A DNA stretch of 64,000 nt from Gadus chalcogrammus (Eukaryota > Chordata > Actinopteri > Gadiformes > Gadidae), in contig NC_079414.1 of the NCBI RefSeq assembly GCF_026213295.1, positions 7,885,601 to 7,949,600 on the forward strand. Direction: 5' to 3'. Every line of letters starts with the position of its first letter. Position 1 is the first letter of the stretch. A model generated the notes under the pieces. That model ran no database searches. It had not been told where the DNA came from and saw only the letters and a program-made list of their open reading frames with translations. Below are positions 1 to 13,200 of this stretch, piece by piece. The translations under genes were made by a program, and so were the position numbers.

Positions 1-671
1 AGAATTTCCTCTTAGCGCCAAAAACCGACACGGTTTATTGTTCTCCCAGGCAACACAGTAACTGAAATAACAGAAACAGGAAGTCAGATCAGTTTCTATT
101 CATATTTTTATATATACATATGCTATTATGGAATGGAATTACTTTTAAAATTCTCCATGACCCTTGAGCTTTGCATTCCCCCAAGTCCGCATCAAATGGA
201 ATAAATGTGTGTAGCGCATTTACAAGTTGTGCTTATTACTGCAATGTGTCATGCCATCGCCATGACATCACTTAAAGATTTGGACGTTTCTTTAATATTA
301 ACATTTTCCAGTGTGAGGGTTATCTAAAATAAGTTATCGTGTACGTAGTCTACAAAAATATATAGTATTTAATAAAGACATAAGCTATTTATAATCTAGA
401 AACAGTGCCAGGCCTACAATAGTACCTTAATTAATACATTTAATACGTGTGTGTGAGATAGTTTGAAATTGTTCATTTAAATGTGGAAGGCATTCCTTCC
501 TACTGCGGAAGAAAGAAGTATAGCGCGGAACGACTTTCCCAGTAGCCTTGTTTGAGGTCGGGCTTTTGTATAGTAACGGACAACAACTAGGGGCAAAGGC
601 AAAGTTATTAGAGCTCAACAATGCTTTAAACGAATTGTCCATAAATAATATATATATATAAACCGAGGACT
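1..671. other. upstream region of tefm, no gene recognised
   Basis: AT-rich sequence with no convincing coding exon on either strand. A short alternating TA run at about 647-661 lies just upstream of the tefm start codon. The tefm transcription start and promoter should lie here, but no specific element can be named. Confidence 0.5.
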
Positions 672-3610
672 ATGTTGGTCGCCAGACGATTAGTATCAAC
701 ATTTATTCAGAGGGGTATGTTTCAAAGAAGTGCACCTCATTTGCTATTATCAATTAAAAAGTAGCCGACCGGCTAATCTAGTTTGTCTATTTATTATCTC
801 CCGATTACATCTAATGGCTGCCGTATTTATTAACCCTACAGGAAATAATTCCGGTCCATCTGGTTTGTTCAGCCGTCCTCATGGAGCCTTCCCTGAACTT
901 GAACCCCGGTATCTTCAATGCACGTGTTGCTGGAGAAGTCGCGTCCCCGTAGCAGGGTTCGAGACCCTGAACGCGAACCTCATCCCCACTGCACCGTGTA
1001 CAGATGACCTATCGCTGGACACCTGCTTTACTGCAGACCAGAGGGAAGTCATCCTCCGGACCCTGAACAATGCTACAGAGCTAGAGCTGGCAGGTGTCAA
1101 GCTCTTGCGAGGACGCAAGTCGGTCAACATTGTTGATTACAGGACCAAAAATGGACCTTTCAGAAGTCTCGAGAGCGTGGTGAATGTGCCCCTGCTGAAG
1201 CACAAGAGTGCCCTCGTAGTTTTTAACTCTATTCTCAATCCGCTCAAGAAAGAGAAGAAGGTTAAGGTTCAATTGATGAAGTTTATCAAACCTGAGGTGG
1301 ACAGAGCCTGGCTTGAGGTGACCCTTACCTTACTACTTTAAGTGAACATTTTATCTTAGGTGAATTGCGGTGCATGCTCATTCCAAAATGTGTTTATCTT
1401 TCAGGAAGCCACTTCAATAGTGTCAATAATATGTGGGACTAACAAAGTTGCCTGGGCCCATGTGGACAGAGGGATGATGGTGCTGGACTGGCAACAACTG
1501 GACTGTCCTAACTTTTTAAAGGGGACCTACATTGCTTCATCTTACTTAAATGATGCAAGTATAGACTCTGGCCAGATTTTTAATTTCATGTTGGGTAGTA
1601 TCCTAATTATGATAATTGCTTTAAAAAAACAAAACAGCCCGCATATATAAGGAGACCTACATCTGTACACTAGTAACTTGTGCTCATTTGTTTCTTGCAC
1701 CAGATCTCTAATGTTGTGTCACAGCTGCCCCCAGCAGACTTCTACTTGGTGGAGAAGCCCTCTATCTCCCTACAGAACACAACTCTGTTCCCCATCATGG
1801 CCCACATGCGCTCAGTGGAGGCCATGCTGTTTGCACTGCTGGAGCCCAAAATCTACCAGACAGACTCAAACACACCTCCCAGGTAATACAATGATCAATT
1901 CAATTAAATGGCCCCTATTTTACAACCAGGTTTGAGTGGGAATAGCTGTTACAAACCATTTTTTAATCGAATCAACTTCTAGTAACAGCAGAAGTGGGCG
2001 TGTCCACCCAGAAGTTTACTGGATATTTATGGGGCGTTCACATCGGTGGAAATTATGGGGAAAACATTTTCGCGACGTCGCAAAATTCTCGTGAACGACA
2101 CCTCATGACGCTCTTATGATTCTACTTCCGTCCGGCAACTGCGGCCAGATTTTGATAAGTTTCCCGGAGTTGTTGATGTCTGGTTTACTAGTGAACAGGA
2201 ACATGGCGGAACATGAAAGTTTTCCTCAATATAAAATAATTAACCATCATATCACATACTTTAATATTGATTGACGTTGTAAGCGTCTGTTGGAATGGAC
2301 TTTGCTCAGTTTTAAACATTGTGTACTGGTAAACCAGCTCTAGATAAGGGCAAGTGTATCCTTCCATACAGTGGCAACACAATGTGCTTCTCGTAAATAA
2401 AAGCAAAAGGATAGTAGGTGATAGGATACAAGGAAATAAAGGCGTTCGAATTTAAAACTGATCCTACTAAGTTCTGTTTAGTTCTGACTGTTTATCGGAT
2501 AAAAAACCCTGCTGTGAAGAACTTTTAGAATCCCAACGCAGTGCACAGGAACGGTCTGTGTCGGGAACACGCGTAAGCCTGAGCGCAACACTGAACACTG
2601 AACGCGCTTTTAAGCCTACCACTTGGTACAGTCCACTGGGTAGGCTGGTAGACTAGGGGCCCTGTTAAATAGCGCAAAAATAACTTGATACGCGGGGACA
2701 TGTAATTATGCTAGGGCTGGGCAATTAGAACAGCTGGATACATATCTGTACATTATTTTAGATTTCAACATTTTCTTTTGGACCATTTTGTGTATTTTTT
2801 TTAAGGTGAAATTTCAAAGTTCTCAGTTACAGTGTTTTTGAGAGTTACATGCTGAATAAATGCATGTTTTCAATCTCAAAAAATAATCGTTTGCATAATC
2901 GTGGTTTCAATATTGACCAAATTAATCGTGATTATTTTTTTCCATAATCGAACAGCCCTATGTAATGCTAAAGCAATTTTACATTTTTATCAACTTTGTA
3001 TACAATATAAATCTAACTTTCTTTGTACTTTGCCTCAAATCTAAATTGGTCATATGCAGATCTCAATGTCTGATGCAAAGTAGATTTATCAATCCCTAAT
3101 TCGTTCCCCAATACCAATATTGATGGTTACTTTGAGAAAGATTGAATACCTAATAGGTTTAGGCCAGGGCCCCCAAATTGTGATCTCCCATTCTAAATTG
3201 GGGCTAAGCAGTGCTGCATCCACAATTCTGCTATTGCTATTTATGCAAGAATAAAACGTATAAAACAATTATTTAACATCAAGACTATTATTTTATAAAA
3301 GGTGTGAATGTGCAAGTATAAAGTCAAGCTTGTCCTCCTCCTCAGGGTCCTGAACATGATGCGTCTGGCCGTGGGCCGCCACTTCGGCCTGATGGTTGGG
3401 GAGTCGCGGACCAGCGGCGCCCAGGCCGTGCGTCAGATGATGACCGAGTCGGTGACGCAGAAGCTGCCGCGGCTTAACTTCCCCCAAGACCTGCTGCTGA
3501 AGTACAGGAACGCCTTCCAGATGGGGCGGGGCAGAGGGGGCGAGGAGCTGTGTGACGCCCTGCTGCAGGCCGTGGCCTTCTACGAGCTGCTCAGTGAGTC
3601 GTCTAGGTAG
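672..3610 (+). CDS. tefm: TEFM, mitochondrial transcription elongation factor (5 coding exons)
   Basis: Coding exons: 672-714, 842-1317, 1405-1554, 1704-1882, 3346-3610 (stop TAG 3608-3610). They sum to 1,113 nt, or 370 aa, close to the ~360 aa of human TEFM. The first exon gives a basic start, MLVARRLVSTFIQR, typical of a mitochondrial presequence. Exon 2 carries the helix-hairpin-helix region (TADQREVILRTLNN ... LLRGRKSVNIVDYR ... NGPFRSLESVVNVP). Exons 3-5 encode the RNase H/resolvase-like fold (EATSIVSIICGTNKVAWAHVDR ... MRSVEAMLFALLEPKIYQTD). In the family this factor binds mitochondrial RNA polymerase (POLRMT) and promotes processive elongation in the matrix; the RNase H-like fold is regarded as non-catalytic. 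Intron 3 needs a GC donor (see findings). Intron 4 (1883-3345) holds a MITE. Convergent with atad5. Gene identity is firm; exact boundaries are inferred. Confidence 0.9.
2712..2960. mobile_element. short hAT-type MITE in tefm intron 4
   Basis: The ends read TAGGGCTGGGCAATTA (left) and TAATCGAACAGCCCTA (right), imperfect inverted repeats of the common hAT form. The interior is AT-rich with repeated ATAATCG motifs and no coding capacity. The flanks TGTAATTATGC and TGTAATGC look like a target duplication blurred by a 3-nt indel. Length and termini suggest a non-autonomous element. Confidence 0.65.
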
Positions 3611-4115
3611 GCCTGGCCCGGCTTGGGTTAGTCCCGGCCTAGTTTGGGCAAGAAGGACAGCTCGTTCACAATCCAACAGCAGGACCAGGTATCTACCAGG
3701 AGATGGTTGACGTGGTTGCAGGTGTGTTTCAGTAGTTGGTTGAAGACAGGAGCCTTGAAGGATCACGGTCTTTGATTCAAGTTTCCCTACTGAATGATCA
3801 TGAATTGGTGTGTAACCAGGAAACCAACCTTTTCTCTGTATTTATATATATTTTTTTTACTTTTTCTTTTACTATGTAAATTGCAAAGCAGTCTTTTGCT
3901 TTTTGAACACAAGCGCTGTTGAACTGTTTGACATAATATTGTGGGAACTTGGTGATGTGGGAAATGTGTGGGTTTTGCTTCTTGGTAGGCATGTTTTGGT
4001 AAAATAAATAGTGGGCCACTTTCATTCCTGTGGTCTCTGAACCTCAACACCTATCTTTAAGTTCCTGTATGAATGAAATAACACTAACTGGAACAGAAGT
4101 TACAAAAATATGGGT

Positions 4116-4121
4116 TTTATT
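4116..4121 (-). terminator. probable atad5 poly(A) signal
   Basis: AATAAA on the minus strand, about 160 nt beyond the atad5 stop codon. It is the nearest canonical hexamer and would place cleavage near 4095-4105, inside the tefm 3' UTR. Confidence 0.55.
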
Positions 4122-4205
4122 TATACTTGTTTTCCCTTTAAATGTATTTACACAGGACAGTTTTTCCCCTCGACTGTATACATTGATGCATACATTTCAT
4201 GAGAC

Positions 4206-4211
4206 AATAAA
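4206..4211 (+). terminator. probable tefm poly(A) signal
   Basis: AATAAA about 600 nt after the tefm stop codon. Cleavage just downstream would end tefm roughly 50 nt short of the atad5 stop codon, so the two 3' UTRs would overlap by about 100 nt or more. Confidence 0.55.
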
Positions 4212-4277
4212 GAATTAAATTAATCAGATGTTAAACACGTCAACTGACTCCGTCATAACTCAAAAGACTTCAATCAT

Positions 4278-7200
4278 TTACTCCATGCACTCCTCAGCCA
4301 GCTGTTGCATCGTTGTGTTGGAGAGACCCAGATGAATGCTGCGCAGGTAATTCTGAAACCTATTACAAATAGCAAGGTCATAATTATTCACCACAGCACA
4401 CAAAATAAGCTTGAGACCATCCTGATTAGGGAGGGACAGATTGTGTAGTCAAGTGATCAGCATGGTCTCCAGGCTACAAAATCACCCCCATGGTTACGTT
4501 TTTGGTGTTTTTCACCGGGTCCCCATCCTCAACTCAATCTGCTTGGGATCTCCTTGCAGCTGGGAGTCAAATCAGTGATAAAAAGCCAGGATGCAAGACA
4601 ACAGCACCCCCTACTGCAACCATCCTGATGGGCGGACATGTGGTTTAGAAGAATTTATCTACTTTCAATAGCAATGATTTTAGATGTTAATAATACATTA
4701 TATTTGTCCAATGCTTTTCAAGACACCCAAAGCACTTTACATATTGTCAAAGTCCTTCACTCAACATGTTTCAGGAAAATCCACCAAGCCATGCCTTCTC
4801 TGTTGAGTCTACCTTTTCCCGGGAAATCCCAACCAATAAAACTGGCATCGAGCCGGCTGAGTTAAAACCCACATAGCAGTATGTTGCTCACCTGCCGTGC
4901 TTCTGTAGCTGATGGTGACAGATGGAGCGCAGGGTGGACATGTAGTCCAGGCAGACTGCCCGTCTGCTCCCCAACAGACTGAACCCCTGGTTCTGGAGGA
5001 CCGCCCGGCTCAGCTCAAACCTCCACTGGGCCGTGCTATGGTTACCGGATCAGATATGTTGTATTAGTGAAAACTAGACAGGGTATAGGGCATCCAAGAT
5101 GCATACGGGCTAATAACAGCCTGTGCTAAATCAAGGGCTCCTACATGAAAAGGTAAGTCAGTATGAATGCCAAGTCAAGTGAGAGTTGTGTAAACATCTG
5201 ATCTGGTCACCTGATCACACACCTGTGCTTGGGGGGAAGGTGCCCCCCAGAGCTCTGTCTCAGGGTGGACCCAGGAAGGGACAGTCTGTCCACGGGCTCC
5301 TCCGCCTCCACGCCCCCCACTTCCTGCCTCCATGTCGGGGCGCCACTGCTCGCTGCGGACACCCTCCCCTGGTAAACATGAAATCCCAAGCCCTCGACAG
5401 CAGCCTGGATCTCCGACATCCTCTCCAACTGCCTCCATGTCCTCTCTCCCCCTCCTTCTCTCATCTCATCCACAAGGCCGTCCTTCACCTCCGCTCCTGT
5501 CCAGAAAAAGTCTTTGGGGACACACGGCCCTGAAACGTGCGATTCCACGTTTTCCATGGTGGAGTCTAGGTAAGACATGAGGTCGACAAAGTGGGCTAAG
5601 GCTTCCAACCCTCGGTGTGTCGAGGCTCTGATTCCTTTATCACCAGTTTTATCCACAGAGCCCTGGGGTGCTAAATGAGTTCCCTCCAGAGACCTCTGCC
5701 CTTCCTTTTGTGGTGGTTGGAGAGCGCTATTAGACGATCTGCTACAGTCAGTAGGGGTCAAAATGCCCTTCCTTCTACTCAGCCTGGAGGTGTTTCTTAA
5801 ACAGGTCCGCATTGTTGATGATGATGCAGCCTTCAGGTCAATATTTTCACCCGGTTGTCCTTGTTGTTTGACTCGAGGTTGGCTGGCAATGGCAGGTGCA
5901 GGTGGTTCAGTGATCGTCCCAGCTTTGGGGTCTTTATCTTGGCAACGGTTTGTTGTGCCCTGGGTGCTGGCTGGTAGAGGTAGGAGTAGCTCCAGGTTTG
6001 AATACAACAGGGGAAAATGCCTACGCCAGCTTTCAGTAAGGACTGTCAGAAGCTCATTTTCTGGCTCGGCCCAGGACTGGCACTGAAGATAAAAGAAAAA
6101 TTGAAACAAAATTATATTTCAAACATGTATCAACCCTTCCCCCCCCCCCCCCCCACACACACACACACATACTTGCCTTAAGAAGGTGCAATATATTCCG
6201 TTTAGTCAAAGTGTTGAGACAAGACGCACTGTAGCCAGCAGCGTCAGCTGGCAGGGGAACGCACTTTACCCTCTCTTCACCATCCTTAGTGCCTACAATT
6301 AAACAAAACCAAAGTCAATACGAAAACATAATACAAACAGTTAAAAACACACTGTATATTGCTCCATAGGTGTACATTTTCAAGGGCACCAATACCATTA
6401 ACGTAGGGTGGTCAGGTAGGGCGATTCGTCATTCAGGTGAGTGGGTCAGTCATGTGCCCACATCATGAAAAGTGACCAGATATAAAGTGAAGTAAATACA
6501 TTTTTTTTACTAATATTCGGTGTGTATCGTGCCTCAAGATCCTCAAAATGTACATAAACAATACATATAATGTTAAATGACAAATAAAGGACGTCTAAAG
6601 GAAAATGCCCATATTAAATCTTTGTGATTCCTGGCGCGACCGAGGCATCTATGTCTTCTCCTCTATCTGGCATTTTCACCCTCTCTATGTGAACTTATAT
6701 TTGCTTGAGGAGATGCAATGCTGGGCCTGCATAAAATGAGCAGCAAAAGGATTCCTTAGGTCTCTAGTCCTTCACAGAGGATGCCGATGATTTTAAATGA
6801 TTTACAACTAGTGACACCTTTGTGTGCAATATAAGGTGTGCAGTCTCTATTCCCTTTACATGCATTACCTCACTTGTCTGGCACCAGGAGTGTTTTGATG
6901 TGTGCGTATATCTTCTAATGCGTAAATCACTAAGTACTTGTGATTACATTATTATTTCATTTTCAAGGAAGAGAAATTAAGATCATTATGCTCTCCAACA
7001 TGGAAGTACAGTGGTTTAACTTTAGGCTCAAGTCAGGTCCTCTTGGTCAGGATGGATATGGTTTTAGTCCCTCAACTGCAATTTTCTCAGCCAAACTTTT
7101 AGCTCAAATGTAGTGTAAACTACATTTGAAAACATTTTCCAAAGACGTTTTTATCAGGCCGCATTCACGAGGAATTCTTGACAAGGGTTAGGGTTTGAGA

Positions 7201-10200
7201 GTCTGAATATCAAATATTATAATCAATGGCCTTCATTTTTAATTTAAAAGAGGTTCATAAATGTTAGCGTTATCTTGGTCAAGCAGAAAACACTTCTGTT
7301 CTCTTACTTCCTATGAGCTGTGCACCTCAGTCAACAGTCTCGGGAGCGAGCATATAAGAAGACAAGAATAAATCGACTGCCTTACGGTCCGACCCGCCAA
7401 GAACCGACTGCCTGGGCGATCCCGTCCGTCGGGGACGCCGACCCATACTGCTCTTCACCAGGAAGTGCAGTTGGAGCAGACAGCGCCTGAGGTCCCCATG
7501 GCACTCGGCCAGGAGGCCCGCCACCTCATGCTGCCACGTCCTGGCGTTCTCCGCCAGACACACCAGACGAAGGTAGCTGCAAACGTTCACCTGGGGAACA
7601 GGGAGGTACAGGACCAGACTCACCACCTGTTGGTGCCTTTACAGGTCCCATGTTAAACTGGATTTTACGGGTGTGAACTTACCGCCGATGGTGTTATAAA
7701 TAGGATTTCTTCCACGTCGCTTTCAAATCTCTCTTTGAATAATGGATCTACAGAGGAGGTATGGTCTTGCATTACACAGTGAGACAGAAAATCATCAGAT
7801 ACAGAAAGGCTAACACAATCTGGTCTTTTAATGTGCAATGTTGTAGAATTGAAAGCTAACTGTTAAATGCAGAAAACACCATGTTACCCAGCCCAAGTCA
7901 TTTAAACGCGTTAGCTTCAGAGCTTCCTGATACCTGATCACCCCAAACTACGGATTTGTGTTTTCCATTACTTTAATATGTAATCTATCACTTAATATCA
8001 CTGTTCACGAGCTGTGTAATCCTGCTGACCTAAATACATGGTTGACCATTAGCCAGCCAAGTTAGAAGAGGGACAGACCAAGGTTAACCAATCAGACAGC
8101 ATGTACGTCTCTCTCTGACGTGCTCTCAATGACAAGCAACACTGATTGAAAGAGTTACCAAAATGACTTGTACTTCATGTTACTAGCAGGCATAAAAGGG
8201 GTCTTATTCTGCCGTTGTGAAAGCCAGTCTATTTACCACTGGTGGTCAGAACCACAGGCCTCTTGGTCGTGGTCATCAGAGTCTTGATGGCCGAGAGGAA
8301 GCCCAGGTCATCATCAAATATGACATCAACCTGTTCACCAAAACACAAGATGCAAGCACCTCAGAAACCCAAGGCAGGATCAGAGCTTCGGTTTTGGTGA
8401 CATATACATGCTAGGGCTGCAGGATATATCGGCTATGTAAGATATATCGATATAATTGCCAAGGGGATTTAAGATTTGACAATATCGATTATATCGATAT
8501 ATGCGTTAAAATGGTCAGTTTCCGCCTAAAGCGTCTGCGTTTGCCTTGGAGACTGTGTGAGTGCGACCCCTCCCCCTCCCACTCTGTCCTTCCGAACGTG
8601 CCATGTGCATAGACGCCTCATTCTCGTCCCCGCTGCCCCCTCGCAAACACAACACGCATGGAGGATACCGGTAAAGAAAACGAGATGGTGGTGTGAGACA
8701 AAATTGTTTCAAAGAGGAGAGACAACGGCTCCATAATATGGAAATGGTTCGGGTTTAAAAAAAACGGATGAGCAGCAGCTGCAGGTTATCTGTAGAGAGT
8801 GTAGCAAAAACCGTTGCGGCTAAAAGTGGAAGCACAACAAATCTGTTCCAGGAATGCGTAAAACCAGTGGTGAACCGTGAGCACTACAGCCGGGCCTTCA
8901 CCTCAGCCCTAATTGCTGAGAAAAGAAATTAACGTGGAAAAAAAGAGACAGAACGCTGAATTGAAAGCATTTAACAACGGCAATGCTTTAATTAACGATG
9001 AGAAGGATGTAGCCTAAACAAATAGACCATAACATAAATAACATTGTCCGCAACAAGAAACATACTCTAATGAATCTGGAAACAAAAATTGAGGTCACAA
9101 ATGCAGGCTGGAAATGTATTTCGTGCATTTAACCTGTAGGGGTCTGTGTGCGGTTTTTGCACCGCCCAGGTAATATAAGGCCAGGTGTGTGTTTGTCAGA
9201 TACTGAATGTCAAGGGAAGAGGCGGAGGTTTAAAAAAGTCTTTCGACCGCGCGCTTATTAAGTCTAGTTCGTTGTTATTTAAGTTTACTCGTTACCTATA
9301 AAGGTTTTTTCGTTTCCTTGTAATATTGTCCTAATTAAGAAGACAGTTTGGTTCTTTTTTGTATGGTAAAATAAACGCAATCATTTTTTAAAGTCACGAG
9401 TGCTTGAAATCTTTGGAAGTGAGTTCAACTGACCTCGACGTCTTCTGTAACCACGGCTCAAACGAAGAACGGCCGAGACACCAAAACACCGAGGCTAATT
9501 TCATCACCTTGGACACTGGACAGCACTATGAAATCACGGCGCACAACAAACCACACACATGGACAAATAATTTTCCTCCTGGAACTACAATGGAATTTCA
9601 AATGCACAATAAGCACAATAATAAAAATCCTCTCAAAACAAAAATCCAACCACCAAGTTTACATGTTGAATTAAAGGCAATTTGCGCTGGAAATGTTACA
9701 GACAACCTCCGCAATAAATACAAAAGACTGAATATCCACTTGGCCAGAATTAATCACTGGAAATAATAATCAAGGTGGTTAACATAGGCCTGTACCTTAC
9801 ATGAAAACAAAATCCATTCGTCTGTCTTTCTTTGTGAAGTGGGCGATGGCAGCGTCGAAAAGTTTGTCCTTTGACTTGAGCTTCAAAAGAAGTCCTTTCT
9901 CTATGGACATCAGTGCAAAAGCTCCCAGGCGATCATGTCCAGTACTGTTTCTGGCGTACGTCTTGATGCGCTTCAGAGCCGAGAAAGACCGCTCCACGGA
10001 GGAAGTGGACACGGGGATGGTCAGCACCAGGCAGGTGAGGTGATACAGCTGCGGCATGCTCTCAGTCAGCTCTTTAAGTGTCAGAAAGTGCAGCAGGTCT
10101 GATGGGCTCCTTGCTTCAAAGTTCACCATGTTGTACATGACTGTCAGTTCAGTCTTGAGCCTGGGGAGGTCAAAGTGCAGCCCGTAGTTTTCAGCGAGGC

Positions 10201-13200
10201 TCTGAAACTCAGAGCTGGGGAAGGTTTCTCTGTATGAGGCAAACTTCTTGGGGTCGAGAAGGGCAAGGAACATCAATCTTTCATGATCCTTGAACCTGTT
10301 TCTCAGCTGAGTGAGAATGTTGTCCAGGATTTCACTGTGCAGCTGCTGGTACCCTTTCCGCACGTCTCCAACTCTCCGTGCCCTGCGCCCGCTGGGAGCC
10401 CCGACTTCGCGCACCGTGTCCTCATAGATGTAGTCAAATTTGGCCTTTTCTCTCTCTGTGGTACTGCAAAAGTCATCAATGCTGGACAAACAGAACTGCA
10501 TGTCCCACTCCTTATTCTGCAAGATCCCAAAGAATACGTTGGAGTAGGCAAACACTGAGTTGAATATGGCGAGGAGAAAGCAGAACTCGAAGCCCGTCAG
10601 CAGTGCGATGTATCCATCAGCGCTATGAACAGCATCATCATCCAAATTATTGTGGTTGTTCACAATGAATTCAAAGAGCTCCAAGAGTTCTTCTCTCCGC
10701 CCATACACAGTGCAAACCAAACGTGATGAAAAGTTCCAGCTTGTTGGAGCCACTCTGTGCAGTCTACGCTGGCATATTTCATCCAGGAGTTTCGCGAGTT
10801 TAGCTGACCTTAAGAATAAGGCTGCAAGGCCACCGAGGTGTGAGAAAAATATTTTACACTCTTTGATTTTAGCAGCACTTTGAGACATGATGAGGTTCAG
10901 AGAGTGCACATAACAGTGAACGAAGAGAGCTTGTGGTATTTTTTCCTTTATTTTAGCTTGAACCACATTCAGGCCAGAGGCCATGACTGATGCTCCATCG
11001 TAACACTGGGCAATTACCTTATTGGTGCAGGCACAGTCCTCCAGAAACTCACACACTTGTCCAGCTATGGCTTCTGCGCGCTTATCACCACTGACATCAC
11101 CATACTGGAAAAAGCGCTCCTTCACACCACCGTCAGTGGTGTAACGCAGGACATATGACATCTGAGCGGTGTTCCTTACGTCAGTTGTCTCGTCTACCAT
11201 AACGGAGACAAAAGGCGTGTTCCTCACCTCCTCCCTCATTGCCTCGGTCATTACATCCGCCACTGATTGAATCAGATCATTCTGAATTTTGCTGGAGGTG
11301 CCGATGAAAACAGTGGCCGAATCCAGATGAACGCTCAGAGTGCTGTCATACTCCGCCAAAAAATCCATTAACTCCAAGTAGTTCCCCTTGTTTTCGGAAT
11401 CTTTACTTTCATCATGCCCTCGAAATGCCAGCTCTTGCTTTCCAAGAAATGTGACGATATTGATGAGACGTTTCAGGATCTCTCTGTTCTGCCTGACATT
11501 GTTGTTGTGGGCCATAGTATGATTACGGCGCTGCTCATCTAGCTGAAGATCAACTGTTGTGTCCCCAAAAGTTTTCAAACTGACCGTCGCTTGCAGGTGT
11601 GCCGCATAATCTTGATGTCGATGGGCTGACTTTGTCAGATTTGTAAGGCTGACAAATCCGCCGCTGACCCAAGTGGATGACTTGTCAGTTGTAAAAAGTA
11701 GACAACTCCAGCAGTACAGCCTGTTTGTTATCTTACAGCCTGTCATCCATGGATATCTCCGATAATTTTTGGTTTTGAAATGCCTTTCCACTGTCTTAAC
11801 CTTTTCTTTTAATTCCAGTTCTGGAGTTGTTCTTCCGTTTTTTATTAATTTAAGTTTTTCTGTGATAGGCCGCCTTAAAAAGGGCGATGCTATCAAGCTA
11901 GCCACAACGTTGCTCTCGTCCTCCTCCATCGCTCTCACCACTCTGCCCTGCCCGCTGCCGCTGCTCGGACTTCACGAAGGCCTACGATCTTTTGTTTTTG
12001 TCCCGCCCACTGAAAATCTAACCGTGATTGGTCAATTTTACCATCAATCTCCAAACCAAAACACATAGCTGCTCGAGATTCGTGAAGTCCCGATAGGCCT
12101 ATCTCACAAATTCCAGGTTCGGCGTTCGATTTTGCCTTCACCGGGCAATGGGACTTCCGGTCGAGTAGTCGAGTAATGATATTTAACAATGGCGCTGTCA
12201 AAAAACAAAAGCTTCTGTTGTGTACCTCTATGCGCCAATTCAGAACAAAAAACGTATTTACATTTCCACGACTTCCCAAGTAATGCAGACCAAAGACAGC
12301 CCCGAAGAAAACACCTGTGTATGAACGGGTGTCAGCTCGAAAAGCTGAAGGAGAGGACAAAACACAAACGGACCGGAGAGGTACCGGAGAACATGACTAC
12401 GCGACACACACCCCTGCCGGTAAGTAGATGTGTGCTAACTAGCTGTTATGTCTGTCATTTGTGTTCAACACTTGTTGGGCTATTGTATACTTTTGCCAAA
12501 CAAGGCATGGTTAACCTTAAAACATTCAATCAACATCAGACGTACTGTTAAACTGGGGTTGCATGTTAATGAAGACTGATGTCTTCTTTTTTTGTAGGTG
12601 CACTGGATGATGCCCTGGAGTACATTGCAGAGCTGGAGGCAAGGCTGCAAGAAATGTACATGGGGCCACAAACTGTCCTCAACTGATTTTGTGTGTCTGA
12701 TCAGACCATGAAATATTACTCGGCTTGCATTTCAAGAAGTGTTTCAAGTGTTTTGGGAGTCTGTTTGCCCCTCAACACAATATATTGTTTATTGGACCAA
12801 AGCACAGAGGATTGGACGAGAGGCGATTCCAACACCAAGCCCTTCAAGGAAGATTCCAGTCATTGATGAGTTTTTCATCTAGTGTTGTAGAGTAGCAGCT
12901 GGCCTTAAAGAACAGGTCATTGCTAACATCTTCCAGGTCAGCACTTCCACAGTGAGGCGTTACATCATTACATGGGCAAATTACTACTATTCTGCTGTTG
13001 GGCTCAATACCCATCTGGATGTCTAGGCAACAAGTAGCATTGTCAATGCCTAAAATGTACACACTACACAGTCCAAAGCTGAGAGTGATCCTTGACTGCA
13101 CTGAAATGCGCTGTGGGAGTCCAACTTCAATGACACTGCACTCGGAGATCTTCTCCAATTACAAGAGCACCACAACATTTAAGGGACTTATTTGTGTTAG

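Noticed and set aside
3293..3766. 157-aa minus-strand frame
   Set aside because: Antisense of tefm exon 5.
9140..9400. Possible LTR (AT-rich promoter-like sequence with AATAAA)
   Set aside because: No second copy, no TG...CA boundaries with a duplicated target, and no adjacent retroviral-type gene.
10283..10883. Plus-strand frames of 61-91 aa
   Set aside because: Antisense to the intact hAT transposase.
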